Shown here: one piece after another, positions 48,289 through 60,540 of the stretch
Numbering within the stretch: position 1 is the stretch's first letter
How the letters are laid out: every line of letters starts with the position of its first letter
Assembly: GCA_013176395.1 (NCBI GenBank)
Contig: JABMLP010000011.1
Span: forward strand, 1,364,001-1,428,000
Length of the DNA: 64,000 nt
Direction of reading: 5' to 3'
From: Venturia oleaginea
Lineage: Eukaryota; Ascomycota; Dothideomycetes; Venturiales; Venturiaceae
The notes under the pieces: generated by a model
Told to the model about the DNA's origin: nothing
The model's database searches: none
The model's input: the letters and a program-made list of their open reading frames with translations, nothing else
Position numbers and translations under genes: made by a program

Positions 48289-48969
48289 GTGTTTGAGTGG
48301 AGATTAGGGGTGTGTTTACATGACATTATTGCGTGAGTTGTTTTGGGTCTGTAAGATTTGCGTACGGTAATTTTGGCATCTCAAGGACGGAAATGGATGG
48401 GAGGTGTATAAAAGAACTGGTATAACGTCCTGGGGATTGGGTGGATAATTTTGTAAATGAGGGCCCGTCTGTTTGTAAGATTGCTAGGATAATACGCTGT
48501 ATAAGAAGGCGCTTCGCTATTATCCCTTTGTCTATCCTCACCTTTTTCCTGCAAGTATGTATATTTCTTTGTTCGTTTCTGTTCTTTTCTGCCTATCATT
48601 GTTCTTAGCATCACTACTGCTTCTTCTTGTTTATCCTTGCGGAGGTTTTGATGACAAGTGTGTCCTTTTCACTTCTAGACTGCCGCTTTGATAGTGCCGT
48701 CTCTTCGCCGGGCTTTGGGAAAGAAAGAAATTCCGCGTAGAAGGTGCGTTCATGTGAGCTACCCCCGATAGGCCATTCAGTCCGAGGCTCCACGATCGTC
48801 AAGCCATTGGTGCGCTCGTCTACTTGCAAGCCCAGGCCATTCCAAGTATCATTTACTGGGCCTTCTGCATGTTGTCGACGATATATCCGACGGTTAGCTA
48901 CACAGTTCTTCTCCCGTGGATCAAAAATGGGAAACTAGATGCAATGGTAGAATGAAGTCCAATCAACCT
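48289..48969. other. Intergenic, no gene seen
   Basis: 681 bp of 3' flank of MIP1 and of the F-box-like pseudogene. No supported frame. Confidence 0.45.
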
Positions 48970-49832
48970 CTACAGTGTGGTGCCGATGTCGGATCCCGAG
49001 AAGTCTCGCAATTGAACGGGCTCGCTGTCAACAGACTGAATCTCGCAATCTTGAGTCTTGAAGTGCTTGCGGAATATCTTTCCACAGAGAGAAATACCCC
49101 TGATCGCCCACTCGTTGTAGCCGTGAGTAGTACCATTTATGGAATGGACTCCATAGAACAAAATATCTTTGGTGCTGCGAACAAAAATGCGATTGGTGTT
49201 CTCGATGATCCGTGGCTCCATCAAACGCTTTGGTACTCCTCGGGGAGTAACTCCTATGGCCATTAGATACGTGTTGTCTGAGACATCATCGCTGCATAGC
49301 AGGGAAAGGACTCCATCAGCGTAATAAAGCAGTCGAAGCAACGAACAGTCTCTCCTGACATTGGGAAGATATCGAAAAATGAACGTGATGCTGAGATTTT
49401 GTGGGCTCCCGTGTCGTTGCAAGTCTCAAACCTGAATACTTTGTTGTTCGATCCAACATGCAATCCCTTGGCTGCAGACGAGATGGGTGCCTGTGCCGAT
49501 CACAGAGGCTGAAACTGGCGTTCCTGATGCGAGTGCTTGTCTGCGCTTATATATCCGGCGAATGGCTTGTCCGTGAGTAATTCTTCCCTCCTGTGCAAGC
49601 TCGGCCTCCAGAGTGCGACTTGCAGAATTCTTTACAAGTGGCCGTCAATATTTTCATGGATGCTCGTGAAAAGCTGAAAGAGCCTCACCTCCACCAGACG
49701 ACGACACAGAGTCTCCTCCTCGAGCAGCATTCGCAAGTGTGGACTTGTGTTTCCCAGATGGACGACTTCCTCGATGTCTAGAAACAGCGAGATGCCGAAG
49801 AGAGTATCGTATGGGAGCTTGTCGAGGTTCAT
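48970..49832 (-). pseudogene. F-box-like gene with one premature stop
   Basis: Exon 1 (49832-49689) encodes an F-box-like start: MNLDKLPYDTLFGISLFLD, then IEEVVHLGNTSPHLRMLLEE. A 98-nt intron (GTGAGG..CACAG) leads in phase to exon 2 (49590-48970), which reads EGRITHGQAIRRIYKRRQALASG and on to GIACWIEQQSIQ. A TGA at 49428-49426 interrupts it. The same frame then continues uninterrupted for about 150 codons (LQRHGSPQNLSITFIFRYL .. DNTYLMAIGVTPRGVPK .. NEWAIRGISLCGKIF). No phase-compatible intron removes the TGA: the only donor next to it, GTTTGA, does not fit any acceptor. So the gene has a single nonsense mutation, or the truncated 110-aa F-box product is what is made. Partner and function unknown. 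Confidence 0.6.
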
Positions 49833-50496
49833 GGACCACGAGCTCGGTTGACGTTTGCGTGAGCATTGGCACAAAATTTCTGATGGGGCTATTCTAGTGA
49901 GGGCAGAAAGTGTTTTTGTGTTCTCCCTGAGTGTACGAGCCTCATGGACCTAACCGGTCAATGTACAGGCATGATGGTGTAAGTAAGGGGCAGAAGAATT
50001 GTCCGGAATCACTCGTGAAGAGTGAAGGTGTACCATACTCAGGCTTCGTGTTCTGGCTCGCCCCCCGTATTGGTGCGCAGAGCCTCATCTTTGACCTGGG
50101 ATAGACATTGTTTTCATGTGGTCTTGCTAACTCTGCCCCATACCCCACCTCGCCCTTTTCGCCTGCTTTACTAGAGGCTTACTGTGAACTCTTCCGAGTC
50201 CTTTCTCTCACTCAGCCTTGTCTACTCACAGGGATTCGAAGCAAGTACCGCATGCATCACGAATCACATGTCTACATGTAGCACCAATAATGGATCCAAT
50301 AACTGAGGCTGAAACATGATTGTCCGTTGGGAGATGGAAAGAGATGCCACCGGACATGAACGAGAGCTTGGTGCGTCGAAAGCCTCACTTTCCATGCATA
50401 TTGTTCCGAAACGAGGTAGCACAATGATTTCTAACCTTACTCACTAGTCATTCTGTTTACTCGACTAGCCCCATTCTTCCCGCCCTACACCTCCCA
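49833..50496. other. Intergenic, no gene seen
   Basis: 664 bp between the F-box-like pseudogene and the NUP188 stop. No supported frame or repeat. Confidence 0.45.
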
Positions 50497-53400
50497 CTAA
50501 GCACCCTCTGCTCCCAAACACTCCCCCGCCTTCACTAATTCCCCCCAAACCCGCTCCTCAAGCACCCCTCGCTGACTCAGCACGACCTCCCGCTCACTCC
50601 CCGGCAACACAAAACTAACAAGACCATTCCTCTCCCTCACCCAATCATCAACATCCTCCTTGATGCCCGCTTTATCCCACTTCAAAGGCGGGATATCAAT
50701 CATCAGAGTACCCGTACTCGCGCCAGCCGCAGCGTAGCGAGAGATCACCAGGGAGATGAGAGACAGGGAGTGGACTTCGGAGGCGATACTCAGTGTGATA
50801 TGTGAATCTGACGGTCTGGTGCCAACGGGGTTGTTTCGATTACCGAGATCTGTGGCGAGACGAGTGAGTTGATTGGGTAAGTGGTTCAAGAAGGAAACCA
50901 CTTCGGCGGCAAGAGGAGCACCGACTGCATCGAGCAAATTGAGACACAACGGCAGGATGCCGCGAGTCCAAATCGAGTGTAACCTCGCAGGTTCATCGAA
51001 CGGTCCCATTCCCCGCGTCCGCTGGAAGAAGCCCATGATCCTGGCGCTGGTGAGTTGAGAGAGTACACCCTCTACCGCCATGTTCTCCGCAATCAACGGA
51101 ACAGAAGACATTTCAAGTAGAAAAAGAATGGCCAACTCGCCAAAGACCGGGTCTCCATCGAGAACGAGTTTATCGGACCAACTGAACAGACTAGTCGCAT
51201 ATCCAGTGACGTTGTTATTGGCGAATAACAATTGTATTTGCGAGTGTAGTAGTTCTATACCAGGGATATCGAGGATAGTCTGCAGCAATGCCGTGAGGAG
51301 AACAAAGTCATTAGGCATACAAGCCTCAGGGTCTTCATGGAGGATAGACGAGAGTGAGCGAAAGCCTTTAACGATAACGTGGAGAACGACTTGAACAAGC
51401 TGCTGCGCTTCCTTTGGCGCATGTACTTCTGATCGCGCGTTTTGTCCACGCTGTGGAGATGGTGCACGTGATCGTTTTCGTAGAGGCTGAAGCGTGAGGA
51501 ATAAGATCTGAAGAAGGGATCGATAATATTCTACATCTTCAGTTGTGAAAGCTGGGCTAATCTCGGTTGCCTTGGCGGTCTCGAACGCGAAATCGAACTT
51601 GTCATCGCCAATGTGATTTCTCGTCGTTTCCCATGCTGCTGGAAAGAGAGATTTGAGTTCTGGAACGCGTTCGGCGTCTTGGATGTCTAGAGACACAAGT
51701 CTCTGCAGGAGTACCATGATGAGGTCAGTACGGTGGTGGCGTAGGCGGCGGAAAACTTGTTCAGGGAGATCTGATTCGGCGTTTTCCTGCAGACATTTCT
51801 TTACTACCCCGATGAGGAGTTCTGTCAAGTCATTATTGCCGGCCGCGGCCTTGCTTAGCTGGATGACAAGGAACTTCCACTGTCTCAGAAGCTTGATTTG
51901 CGCTTCTATGTTGGAGAGGTTAAGATTCGCCTTTCGGAATTCTTCTTTAGTGGTGTTCACTGATTGTTTGGATGTTCCTTTACGCATACTCAGCACTTCA
52001 GAAACAAATGCGACGTCATAAAAGTAGTCACCACCCAGCTCAGTCTCAAAGACTCCGGTGTGCTTGAAGCTTTCCGGCAAGACACCGCCATGAAGCTGTG
52101 CCAGATTTTCTCGCATCGTTCTATGAAGGCCGCCGTAAACCGGAGATGCAACACCATACTTCTTGAAGTATTGCAGATGAGGTGCGACATTTTGGACCGC
52201 ATCAGCATCTCCAACCTGGGCAGCGTCATGCAGGTACATTGTCAGCACTTCGGCAATGGACGCCGCGATCGCCGTTTCTGTACACGTTCTCTCTGGGACG
52301 TCGTGGTCTTCTCTTTTCAGTCCTCGGACGTAGCTTGTGAGACCAGCAATGAATCTGGGGTGCGTTCTTATTTCGCCCACTGCCCAGGCCCAATGATTCT
52401 GACACAATGCGACAAAGTCAATTATGGCCAAAGCACGTGTTATGGCGCGGATGTAGGCGTTAATATCCGTCACAGGAATGGCGCTGAGATTCGAAAGCTC
52501 ATTGAGGGCATACGACAAGACAGGTTTTGTCCGACTCTTTTTGACATCCTTGTCGGCAGTCTTTTTCGGTCGTTGGGTTTGGGGAGTGCTGGTGAGGAGT
52601 GATATCGCAAAGCGCTGTTGTCGCGAGCTCACCACGGCAGACAGCATCTTCCAGATCGCAATCTCTGTTGTGGCGTTATCAACGGGACGACCCAGGCCGC
52701 CTAGTATGGTCAGAAAATCCTGTGCTGTTGAAGGGCCCATGTAGCCTAGCAGAGCAGCAGGTTCAGATTGACCCCCAGCTGCGAGCGTGACCATGTTACC
52801 CAGCAGCGTGGTGACCGAGGCTTTGACGCCTTCATGAACGGTGTAGAGACGAGCAAGAATGGGTGCGGTCTTTAGGAGTGCTTGCTCCAAGCAGGTATTG
52901 GACACGTCGCGAGACACGCTGATTTGCAGGGCTGTAGTGCAGAATCTGAGTGCGGATTCGACCTGATGGACAGGCCACAGCTCGGCCTCGAGAAATTGTT
53001 GTTGCATGATGCTTCCAAGACCGTCCACCAACATGTCGACGAGCGTTTCGGAAAGCTGATGAGAAGGTGATGTGGACAGCAGGATTTCGCCAAGATAAGT
53101 TGCTGAATCTGCCAAAATAGACGTGGCGGCTTTTAGATGCAAATCGGCCTCATCGTCGATGCCGAGTGTGTAGTGTAGGATCCGATCGAAGATCTGTGAC
53201 AGTCTGGTGCTGATCACTGACCTATCTGAGGAAGAGACGTATCTCCAGGACCGCGAATTGCGATACACTGATACCAGGGTTTTCGAAAAGCTGGTCAAGA
53301 TTGTGCTGGCCATCCGTTCTGGCAATGATTCGCCACCATAATGGGCGGCGGCTTTGGGATTTAGTCTACTAAGAGCCTTGCTTGGACCTTGAGAATTCTC

Positions 53401-56226
53401 TCGGCCTGGTCTTAGGGATGCATTGACGAGTGCATCGAAAAGCCGAATGCATCCGATCAGAAAATCATACTGCCCATTAATCATCTCCACTGAAGTAACG
53501 ATGGTAGCAAGGCCACCACCGTTGCCATCGAGCTCTAGGAGCTTACTACGGCTAAGAATTGGCCAGATGCGACTAGGCAGACATGCAGCTACAGCATGGA
53601 AGAACCGGACGCAATGTATCAACAGGTCCATCGAAACTACATCGCCAGGCCTGGCTTGCTGGTTTTGTAGCTGGGTCTCGAAAATCTCGGCGACAATCGC
53701 AAGAAGCGTCAACCGAGGATCTGCTTCTACAAACGACGTGTCAAGGAGATCAACGAGAGATTGATACGATTCGCTCTCGTCTTTTCCTGATTTTTGGTTG
53801 GCCATAATGACGACACTGAGAAGACTGACAATTTCGGAAACTTCCTCAAGAGGCACCTCGCGGCCCGTCGAAGTGTCCACCCAATCATTGCCAGCAAGCA
53901 CCGTGTACAAACACCCGGTCATGTAGTACAGCGGGCTGAAATGGTGATTCCATGCCATTACAATCGGCCTTTCAGACTCGTCTGCTGGGACGCCAATGGT
54001 CTGCGCCGGCACGCAATTATCACCGTAAGAACTGCGTGCTTGTGATGTCCCGTTCGTGATAGCTAACCTTTGCCTTGGTAGATCCGAATTTCTGGAGACA
54101 AAGTATGGCAGATCCCCAAGCAAGCGTTGAGCAAGCAACTCCTCAATCCCAGTTACCACATCAACTGCTTCGTCGTACAGGCTAAAACCTTGTGGTAGTC
54201 GCCGCGTAAATGTTTCAGCAGAGACGAGGGCTTGCCATAGCTGAGTATCTGAATGATCAGTGAGCTTACTATTCAGAAACAATGTCCTCAGGATTCTATA
54301 GCATGGCGCAGCTTCTTCTGGGTATCTTCCAAGACTCTCTCCAAGGAATCGGTGCATCATCGCAGGATTTTCAATAAAGGCCTGTGCGACGGGATCATAT
54401 TGGTCCATGTCACGATCTGCCAGTTCCCAGTACGGCCTGTCACAACCGATGACAGCAAGAACGGCACTAAGAGTCTGCTCGCCATACACGACCAGCGAGA
54501 CTCCAGCGGTGATAAGGGTGAGAAGCGTTCCGCGACATCGAATTTCAAAGGCCTCGTTGATGCCCGCGCCAAAATCGCACCTGAAGGAAGAGGCAATGCC
54601 TGTAATTTGTGCAAAGACCTGAAACTGCACTATGGTGCACGTACCGATCAGCTCAAAGCTATCGCCCTGCTCCGGATTGACCTGTTCCAGCTCTTGGGAA
54701 GGATGTCCAGAATCATTGCGAATAGCTCGAAGAGCCTGTCGGAATGCTTCTCGCCGCTTATCTTGAGATGGCCGGATAGATGGCCCTGCACCAGACATAT
54801 TCGAGTCTGTGGAACCACGTCGTGAGTCTGCTACCTCTCGAAGGGCCAAGTATAGGCAGCTCCATGCCAGCATAGACAAAGCAGCTGTGTGTATTCCCTT
54901 CGAGGCGGTCTCTTCAAAGATTGCGTGGAGTTTGCAGATGCAGGCAGAGGAAAGGAGGTAGTCTTGGTGCGAGGCTGCAGCTGCAGGAGCAAGGCTGGGA
55001 TATACGACATCTGCGGAAACATGCGCTGGCACACTGTCCATAGATTCCAGGGCCATGTCTAAGCGGAGGAGAGCAAGAGACGCAAGCTGTACAAGATTCT
55101 GGAGCTTTCTCGCAAGTCCAGCCAAGCCGGGCATTGTCTGTTGTTATTAGTACTGGATGATATGATCTTAGCAACCGAAATCCTTACCGTGTCATCGACG
55201 TGAATGAGAAAATCATGCTTTTGCATGAGCTCGAAGTATGCCAGCACCGCTTCTGAAGTTGGTATGAACGGGCTACTGTCGGCAATGGTGAAGATATATT
55301 GTAGATAGCCCAACATCCGCATCATATGCGTCCTGTACCAGAATGGCTCCAATTCTTCCCAATGTTTCTCAAGAGCCTTGTTCTTGTCCGTAGGGTGTTC
55401 TCCATTCATACCTAGCGTATCCAAGCATCTGCGAAAGCCGTCCACGGCATTGACAATGGTTTGCGACGCATCTCCATAGCGACAAGCTGCCTCGAAGAGG
55501 TTCTTTCCGACTTCATCATCAGCCTGCTCTTTCTCCGCTCTCGATACAGCATGTTGACGTATCTTGAGCTCGCTCACGGCTAAAACGTAAGAGGCCTCTG
55601 TGACAGCAAGTTTGACATGTCTCAGCTGTCGACTGTAGGTAGAGTCGAAAGTTCTCACGGGTTGTTCGACAGGGCCATTGGGCGCATTGGCAGTCGAAGC
55701 TTTTGGAGCAAAGATAGAAATGTCAAGTAAATCGTCGGGGGCTTGGTGATCCTCCTCATCTAAGGGCCTAGAAAGCATCCGAGTAGTGGGCTGCTTCTGC
55801 CATTCCAAAACCACAATCCTCAGCGCAGCAACCTTGTCGATGTGAAGTGTTCCAGCCAGCAACAAGGCATCCGTTTTGATTTGTTGGAGGTCATAGGGCC
55901 CGTTTTCGTCTGGAGTTATGTGGATGGCAGCGGTACGGGCAGCGAAATCTGAGTTCGGTTGGCCGATGTCTGAACTCTGCTGAGGTTCGAAGGGAGCGAA
56001 GGGTTTCTTGAGTATGTCCTGTGTGGTCGAGTCCGCGAGGAATGTTTGGAGGCCGGGAGAGGACGCATTTTGGGGGTGGCAGAGCGATGTGTAGACGTCC
56101 TGCCATGAGCTGAATCAGTCAGTACATTTCTATGTAGCAATTGGTAGTAGTTCATTGTACGTGCAGTAATAAGTGGTCGCCCTTGAGACAGCGCTCAAGC
56201 GGAGGGAAGTATTGTTGGTCTTCCAT
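50497..56226 (-). CDS. nup188: Nucleoporin NUP188
   Basis: Large alpha-solenoid scaffold of the nuclear-pore inner ring, paralogue of Nup192. Exons 56226-56161, 56099-55188 and 55137-50497 give 1872 aa, the usual size. The N-terminus MEDQQYFPPLERCLKGDHLLL leads into DVYTSLCHP and TTQDILKKPFAPF, as in fungal Nup188. Further on are ALLLAGTLHIDKVAALRIVVLEWQ, the mid-region LLGYMGPSTAQDF, the block ANLNLSNIEAQIKLLRQWKFLV and DPVFGELAILFLLEMS near the C-terminus. I recognise these as Nup188 rather than Nup192. Intron 1 has two nearby acceptors; only GGCAG at 56100 keeps frame. It is divergent from trpC, 299 bp between start codons. Confidence 0.9.
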
Positions 56227-56416
56227 GAGAGGCATTGTTGCGCATATCGATGCACAAAGCTGGCGAGAGGTTCAGTCCATTTGGGGGATTCTTAATTAGT
56301 CTTGTACAGCAGTCGTGTGTTTCGCGTCTGGAGGTGTTGACGCGAGCTGAATGTTTTTGGTGAAGGGTCCGTGCAGCTCCACCAGGATAGATTAGAAGTA
56401 TACATTTCGATACGTC

Positions 56417-56422
56417 TGACTC
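56417..56422 (+). promoter_or_regulatory. TGACTC element upstream of trpC
   Basis: Matches six of seven positions of the Gcn4/CPC1/CpcA site TGACTCA (the base after it is C). It lies 104 bp before the trpC ATG. A second copy is at 56493. Fungal tryptophan genes are under cross-pathway control by this factor; binding here is inferred. Confidence 0.5.
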
Positions 56423-56477
56423 CTTCACAGTACATTCCATACTTTCATTCACCCGGACCGAAGAACAGATAGAGAAG

Positions 56478-56486
56478 TATATAAAA
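56478..56486 (+). promoter_or_regulatory. TATA box of trpC
   Basis: TATATAAAAGG, a near-perfect TATA element 40 bp before the ATG at 56526. That close spacing implies a very short leader. Confidence 0.6.
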
Positions 56487-56492
56487 GGCGAT

Positions 56493-56498
56493 TGACTC
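56493..56498 (+). promoter_or_regulatory. Second TGACTC element near trpC
   Basis: TGACTCG, 28 bp before the trpC ATG and just after the TATA box. A weaker candidate for CpcA binding because of its position, but repeated with the copy at 56417. Confidence 0.4.
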
Positions 56499-56525
56499 GC
56501 CATCTCAAGCCAACACTCAACCATC

Positions 56526-58878
56526 ATGGCCGGACAGGAATTGGTCGACCATTCGCCCCATCAACCTTCACCGCAGCCTCCGCTTTCAACTGCCAAAAAC
56601 CTGATACTCATTGACAACTACGATTCCTTCACCTGGAATGTTTATCAATACTTGGTTCTGGAAGGTGCCGCGGTTACCGTCTTCCGAAACGATGAAATCA
56701 CCTTGGACGAGCTGATCAAGAAAAACCCAACTCAATTGGTGATAAGTCCCGGGCCTGGACATCCAGATACTGATGCCGGAATCAGCAGCGATGCTATCCG
56801 TCATTTTGCCGGCAAAATTCCCATCTTGGGAGTTTGTCTTGGAGAGTGAGCCTTTCCTTTGACTCTGCCACAAAAAATTCGTGCTTACGAAAATTAGGCA
56901 ATGCATGTTCACCGTATTTGGCGGAACAGTAGCCGTTACTGGTGAGATTCTGCATGGAAAGACATCCAACATTGGCCATGACGGAAAAGGGATGTACGAA
57001 GGTCTATCTCAAAATCTACCTGTGACACGATATCATTCCCTAGCTGGAACACATTCGACTCTTCCGGAATGCTTAGAAGTGTCATCTTGGACCGCAACTG
57101 GTGCTGATAAGAACAAGACCGTCATTATGGGAGTTCGCCACAAAGAGTTCGTGGTCGAGGGTGTGCAATTTCATCCCGAAAGTATTCTCACAGCTGAGGG
57201 TCGACCTATGCTACGAAACTTCCTCATGATGCAAGGCGGAACTTGGGCCGAGAATGCTCGACTCAGCAAGGCCAGATCAGATCCTCCTGTTAATGGTGCC
57301 ATCAATGGTGCACCCAAAGACAAGCAAACAAACATTCTGGAGAAGATCTTCGACCGCCGCAAGATCCTAGTAGCAGAACAAAAACAAATTCCCTCACAAC
57401 GACCGAATGACTTGCAAGAAGCATATGATCTCAACCTATCGCCTCCTCAATTATCTTTCCCTGATCGGTTGAAGCAATCGCCTTATCCACTGTCACTTAT
57501 GGCCGAAATCAAACGAGCATCACCATCAAAGGGCATCATTTCCATCTCGACTTGCGCACCGGCCCAAGCCAGGAAGTATGCACTCGCCGGCGCCAGTGTC
57601 ATCTCAGTCCTGACAGAGCCCGATTGGTTCAAAGGGAGCATCGAAGATCTGAGAGCGGTCCGACAGAGTCTGGAAGGCATGCCTAACCGGCCAGCCGTTC
57701 TCCGCAAGGAGTTTGTCTTTGACGAGTATCAAATCCTGGAGGCACGACTGGCCGGTGCTGACACAGTCCTACTCATCGTCAAGATGCTCGATGAGTCTCT
57801 CTTGAAGCGCTTGTATGCCTACTCACAGTCTCTGGGCATGGAACCGTTGGTCGAGGTCAACACAGTAGAAGAGATGAAAATTGCTGTCAACATGGGGTCG
57901 AAAGTTATTGGCGTCAATAACAGAAATCTCACAAACTTCGAGGTGGACCTCGACACGACGAGTAGGCTCATGAGCATTGTTCCAGAAGGAACTGTGGTAT
58001 GCGCACTGAGTGGAATCTCAAGTCCGAAAGACGTCGAGCCTTACCTAAAAAATGGTGTCGGCGCGGTTCTCGTCGGTGAAGCACTGATGCGAGCATCAGA
58101 TACAGCCCAATGCATCACCGAATTGCTGGCTGGTAAGCAAAAGCCAACAGTTCAAGCAGCAACCAAGAAGCCATTTGTCAAAATATGCGGCACGCGAAGC
58201 GTCCAAGCTGCGAAGACCGCCGTCCAAGCTGGCGCCGATGCAGTGGGCATCATCCTTGTCGCAGGCCGAAAACGATGCGTGTCTCGCGAAACTGCTCTCG
58301 CAATCTCGGCAGTCGTTCACAACACACAGAAGTCAGAGCCTCTCGAGACAGAGCCCATGGTTTCTTCCATCGCCAGCAACTATTTTGACCACTCAACACG
58401 ATTGTTGATAAATCGCAAGCATTCTTTATTAGTGGGCGTGTTCCGCAACCAACCACTTGATTTCGTACTCGAACAACAGAAAATACTGGATCTGGATGTC
58501 GTGCAGCTTCACGGATCTGAGCCGGTGGAATGGGCGAAGTTGATTCCCGTGCCCGTCATTCGAGCTTTCAAACCTGACGAGCCTGGGACAGGCTCGAGAG
58601 GATATCACGCACTACCTTTGCTGGACTCGGGAGTAGGTGGGACAGGTGAGCGGCTAGACTTGTCAGATGTCAGGAAGGTGCTGGCAAAGGATACTGGGGT
58701 GAGAGTCTTGCTGGCTGGCGGGTTGAATCCAGATAACGTGCAAAGTGTGTTGAAAGAGCTGGGCGAGGCCGGACAACAAGTCATTGGCGTGGATACAAGT
58801 ACGGGGGTTGAGGGTACAGACGGAGAGCAGGATTTGGATAAGATAAGGGCATTTGTGGCGGCAGTCAAAGGTAGTTGA
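56526..58878 (+). CDS. trpC: Trifunctional tryptophan biosynthesis protein TrpC
   Basis: Carries three activities: the glutamine amidotransferase of anthranilate synthase, indole-3-glycerol-phosphate synthase, and phosphoribosylanthranilate isomerase. Exons 56526-56845 and 56898-58878 give 766 aa. The amidotransferase begins [18 protein letters not shown], with the oxyanion SPGPGHP, the nucleophile in GVCLGEQ (the Glu codon is split by the 52-nt intron) and QFHPES (about 197). IGPS starts near 300 with [12 protein letters not shown], then [25 protein letters not shown] and [13 protein letters not shown] starts near 530 with [12 protein letters not shown], then VQLHG and [10 protein letters not shown]. 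The domain order is that of filamentous ascomycetes. A TATA box and two TGACTC elements lie just upstream. Confidence 0.97.
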
Positions 58879-59101
58879 GGTAGTGTAGCCCTGATGTAGA
58901 AACGATACTGGCAAGACCTTGAACATGTTTTGTCGACAACCCAAGGTCCACCACCATCGCCGTCGCCAAGATCGTCTGAAGGCCCATTCTAAAGTGAAGG
59001 TACCTCCTGCAGAGGAAAAGTGAACACTCTTTCCTTCCACTTCTTACAACACCAACCTCCCAATCTCTCACTCACCCCATCTCAAACCTAACCCGATCAC
59101 T

Positions 59102-60540
59102 ATGAAGGACCCCTTCAAAGGCTTCACGATAGCCTCAACCGGCGATTTCGGGAAACAGCGCACCGCGGAAGCCATCAAACGTTGGGTTGAGAATAATGGA
59201 GGCCGCTATGTGACTAAGGTAGATGAGGACGTCACTCATTTGGTCTGTTCCGCGCAGTGTTGGAAGAGTCAGAGTGCGATGGGTGAGTCTCAATATCACT
59301 CTCTCAAAGTCAATTATAGAAATTGGGTCCAATGGGAACTATGTTCTGGAGCTCACTTTGTTTCCATTGAAGAGAGCGCAGAGTTGCTGCTTAGGAGCTC
59401 ACAAATTCAAACGAGTTATTTGCTAACGAAGACTATAGTTCAAGTAGCCAAGCGTTACCCGAAGAAGATCAAGATTGTTACTTATGACTGGCTTGAGGAC
59501 TCTCTCATGGGCCAAACCCGAAGGCGAGAGGGCGAATACCTGATCAAGAAGCACGTCAAAGCCGATCGAAAGCGCAAGAATGCTGCGAAGAGTGAGGAGA
59601 GAAGTGCCCTCAAGAAGGAGGGTGAGTTGTTTCCATTCAGTTCACAGCTCATTCCTTATTCGTTTGCTGTCGAACGTTCCGATTGCTTTTAGTCTAATTT
59701 TCTTCCCCTTCAGTCCGCCGCTTCAAAGACGGTTGCAAAGCAGCGCTTACAGACATCAACTCAGGTACGTCCAAGAAGAAACCCTCCTTTGCCGACTCCT
59801 CCCTCGCCCTCCTCAAGAAACACGAAGAAGAATACAAAGCCAAGAAATACGCTTCAAAGGCAACAGTTGAAGACTATTCCAACTACTGCAAGCCTCCAGA
59901 AGAAGGAGACGCTCTAGTCGCAGCAGCCACCAAAGCCAGACAGCCCAATGACGACAACGACGATGATGCCGACGAGTCAAGCAATTCTTCGGAATCTGAT
60001 ACAGAGTCTTCATCACAAACCCCAGACCGTTCGTCCACAAAATCCAAATCGCAACCACCTGAATCTTTCAACCCTCCTGAACCAGTTCTCAAAAAGACGG
60101 TGACACAGACTAACATGACAATCGAGGAACCAGAAAATCACCACTTCTACACCGATCTCCAAGGCTACCCCTACAACGTCACCCTCGTCCGCATCCAACT
60201 CTCAAACAACACGAACGAACGATACATCCTCCGCTTATACCAATCCAACAGCATCCCCTACACGTACGCGCTTCATCAGCGCTATGTCAAGTTCAAGGCG
60301 GCAGCGGAGGAGAGGGTTCTCGTTCCTGTGGGGTGTGAGTGGGAAGTCGTGTTTAAGGAGTTCAAGAATGTGTTTAGGGAGTATACAGGTGTCGAGTGGG
60401 ATAATAGGAATGTGGAGGTGGCGAGTGAGATGAGGGATAGGAGCAAGTTTGTGTTTGTTAGGCCGAGGGTTGGTGGGGGGCCTGGACGGATAGGGCAGGG
60501 TGCTATGAATGTTGTTGTGCAGGGCGCTGTTTGTCGTTGA
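59102..60540 (+). CDS. BRCT + WGR-like domain protein
   Basis: Exons 59102-59282, 59439-59621 and 59714-60540 give 396 aa. An N-terminal BRCT domain (about 5-95) shows FKGFTIASTGDFG, GGRYVTKVDEDVTHLVCS and IKIVTYDWLEDSL. A Lys-rich linker follows, then an Asp/Ser-rich acidic stretch (DDNDDDADESSNSSESD). The C-terminal region from about 262 resembles a WGR domain as found in PARPs (YNVTLVRIQL, RYILRLYQS, FKNVFREYTGVEWDNR, SKFVFVRPR). There is no PARP catalytic domain. BRCT and WGR both occur in PARP-type DNA-damage proteins, so a nuclear repair or DNA-end binding role is inferred. The first intron is 156 nt, a multiple of three and free of stops, so its retention would insert 52 residues into the BRCT domain. 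The splice model is preferred because it joins a canonical BRCT. Confidence 0.82.

Noticed and set aside
51964..52602. 212-aa plus-strand frame opposite NUP188
   Set aside because: Antisense shadow inside the long NUP188 exon.
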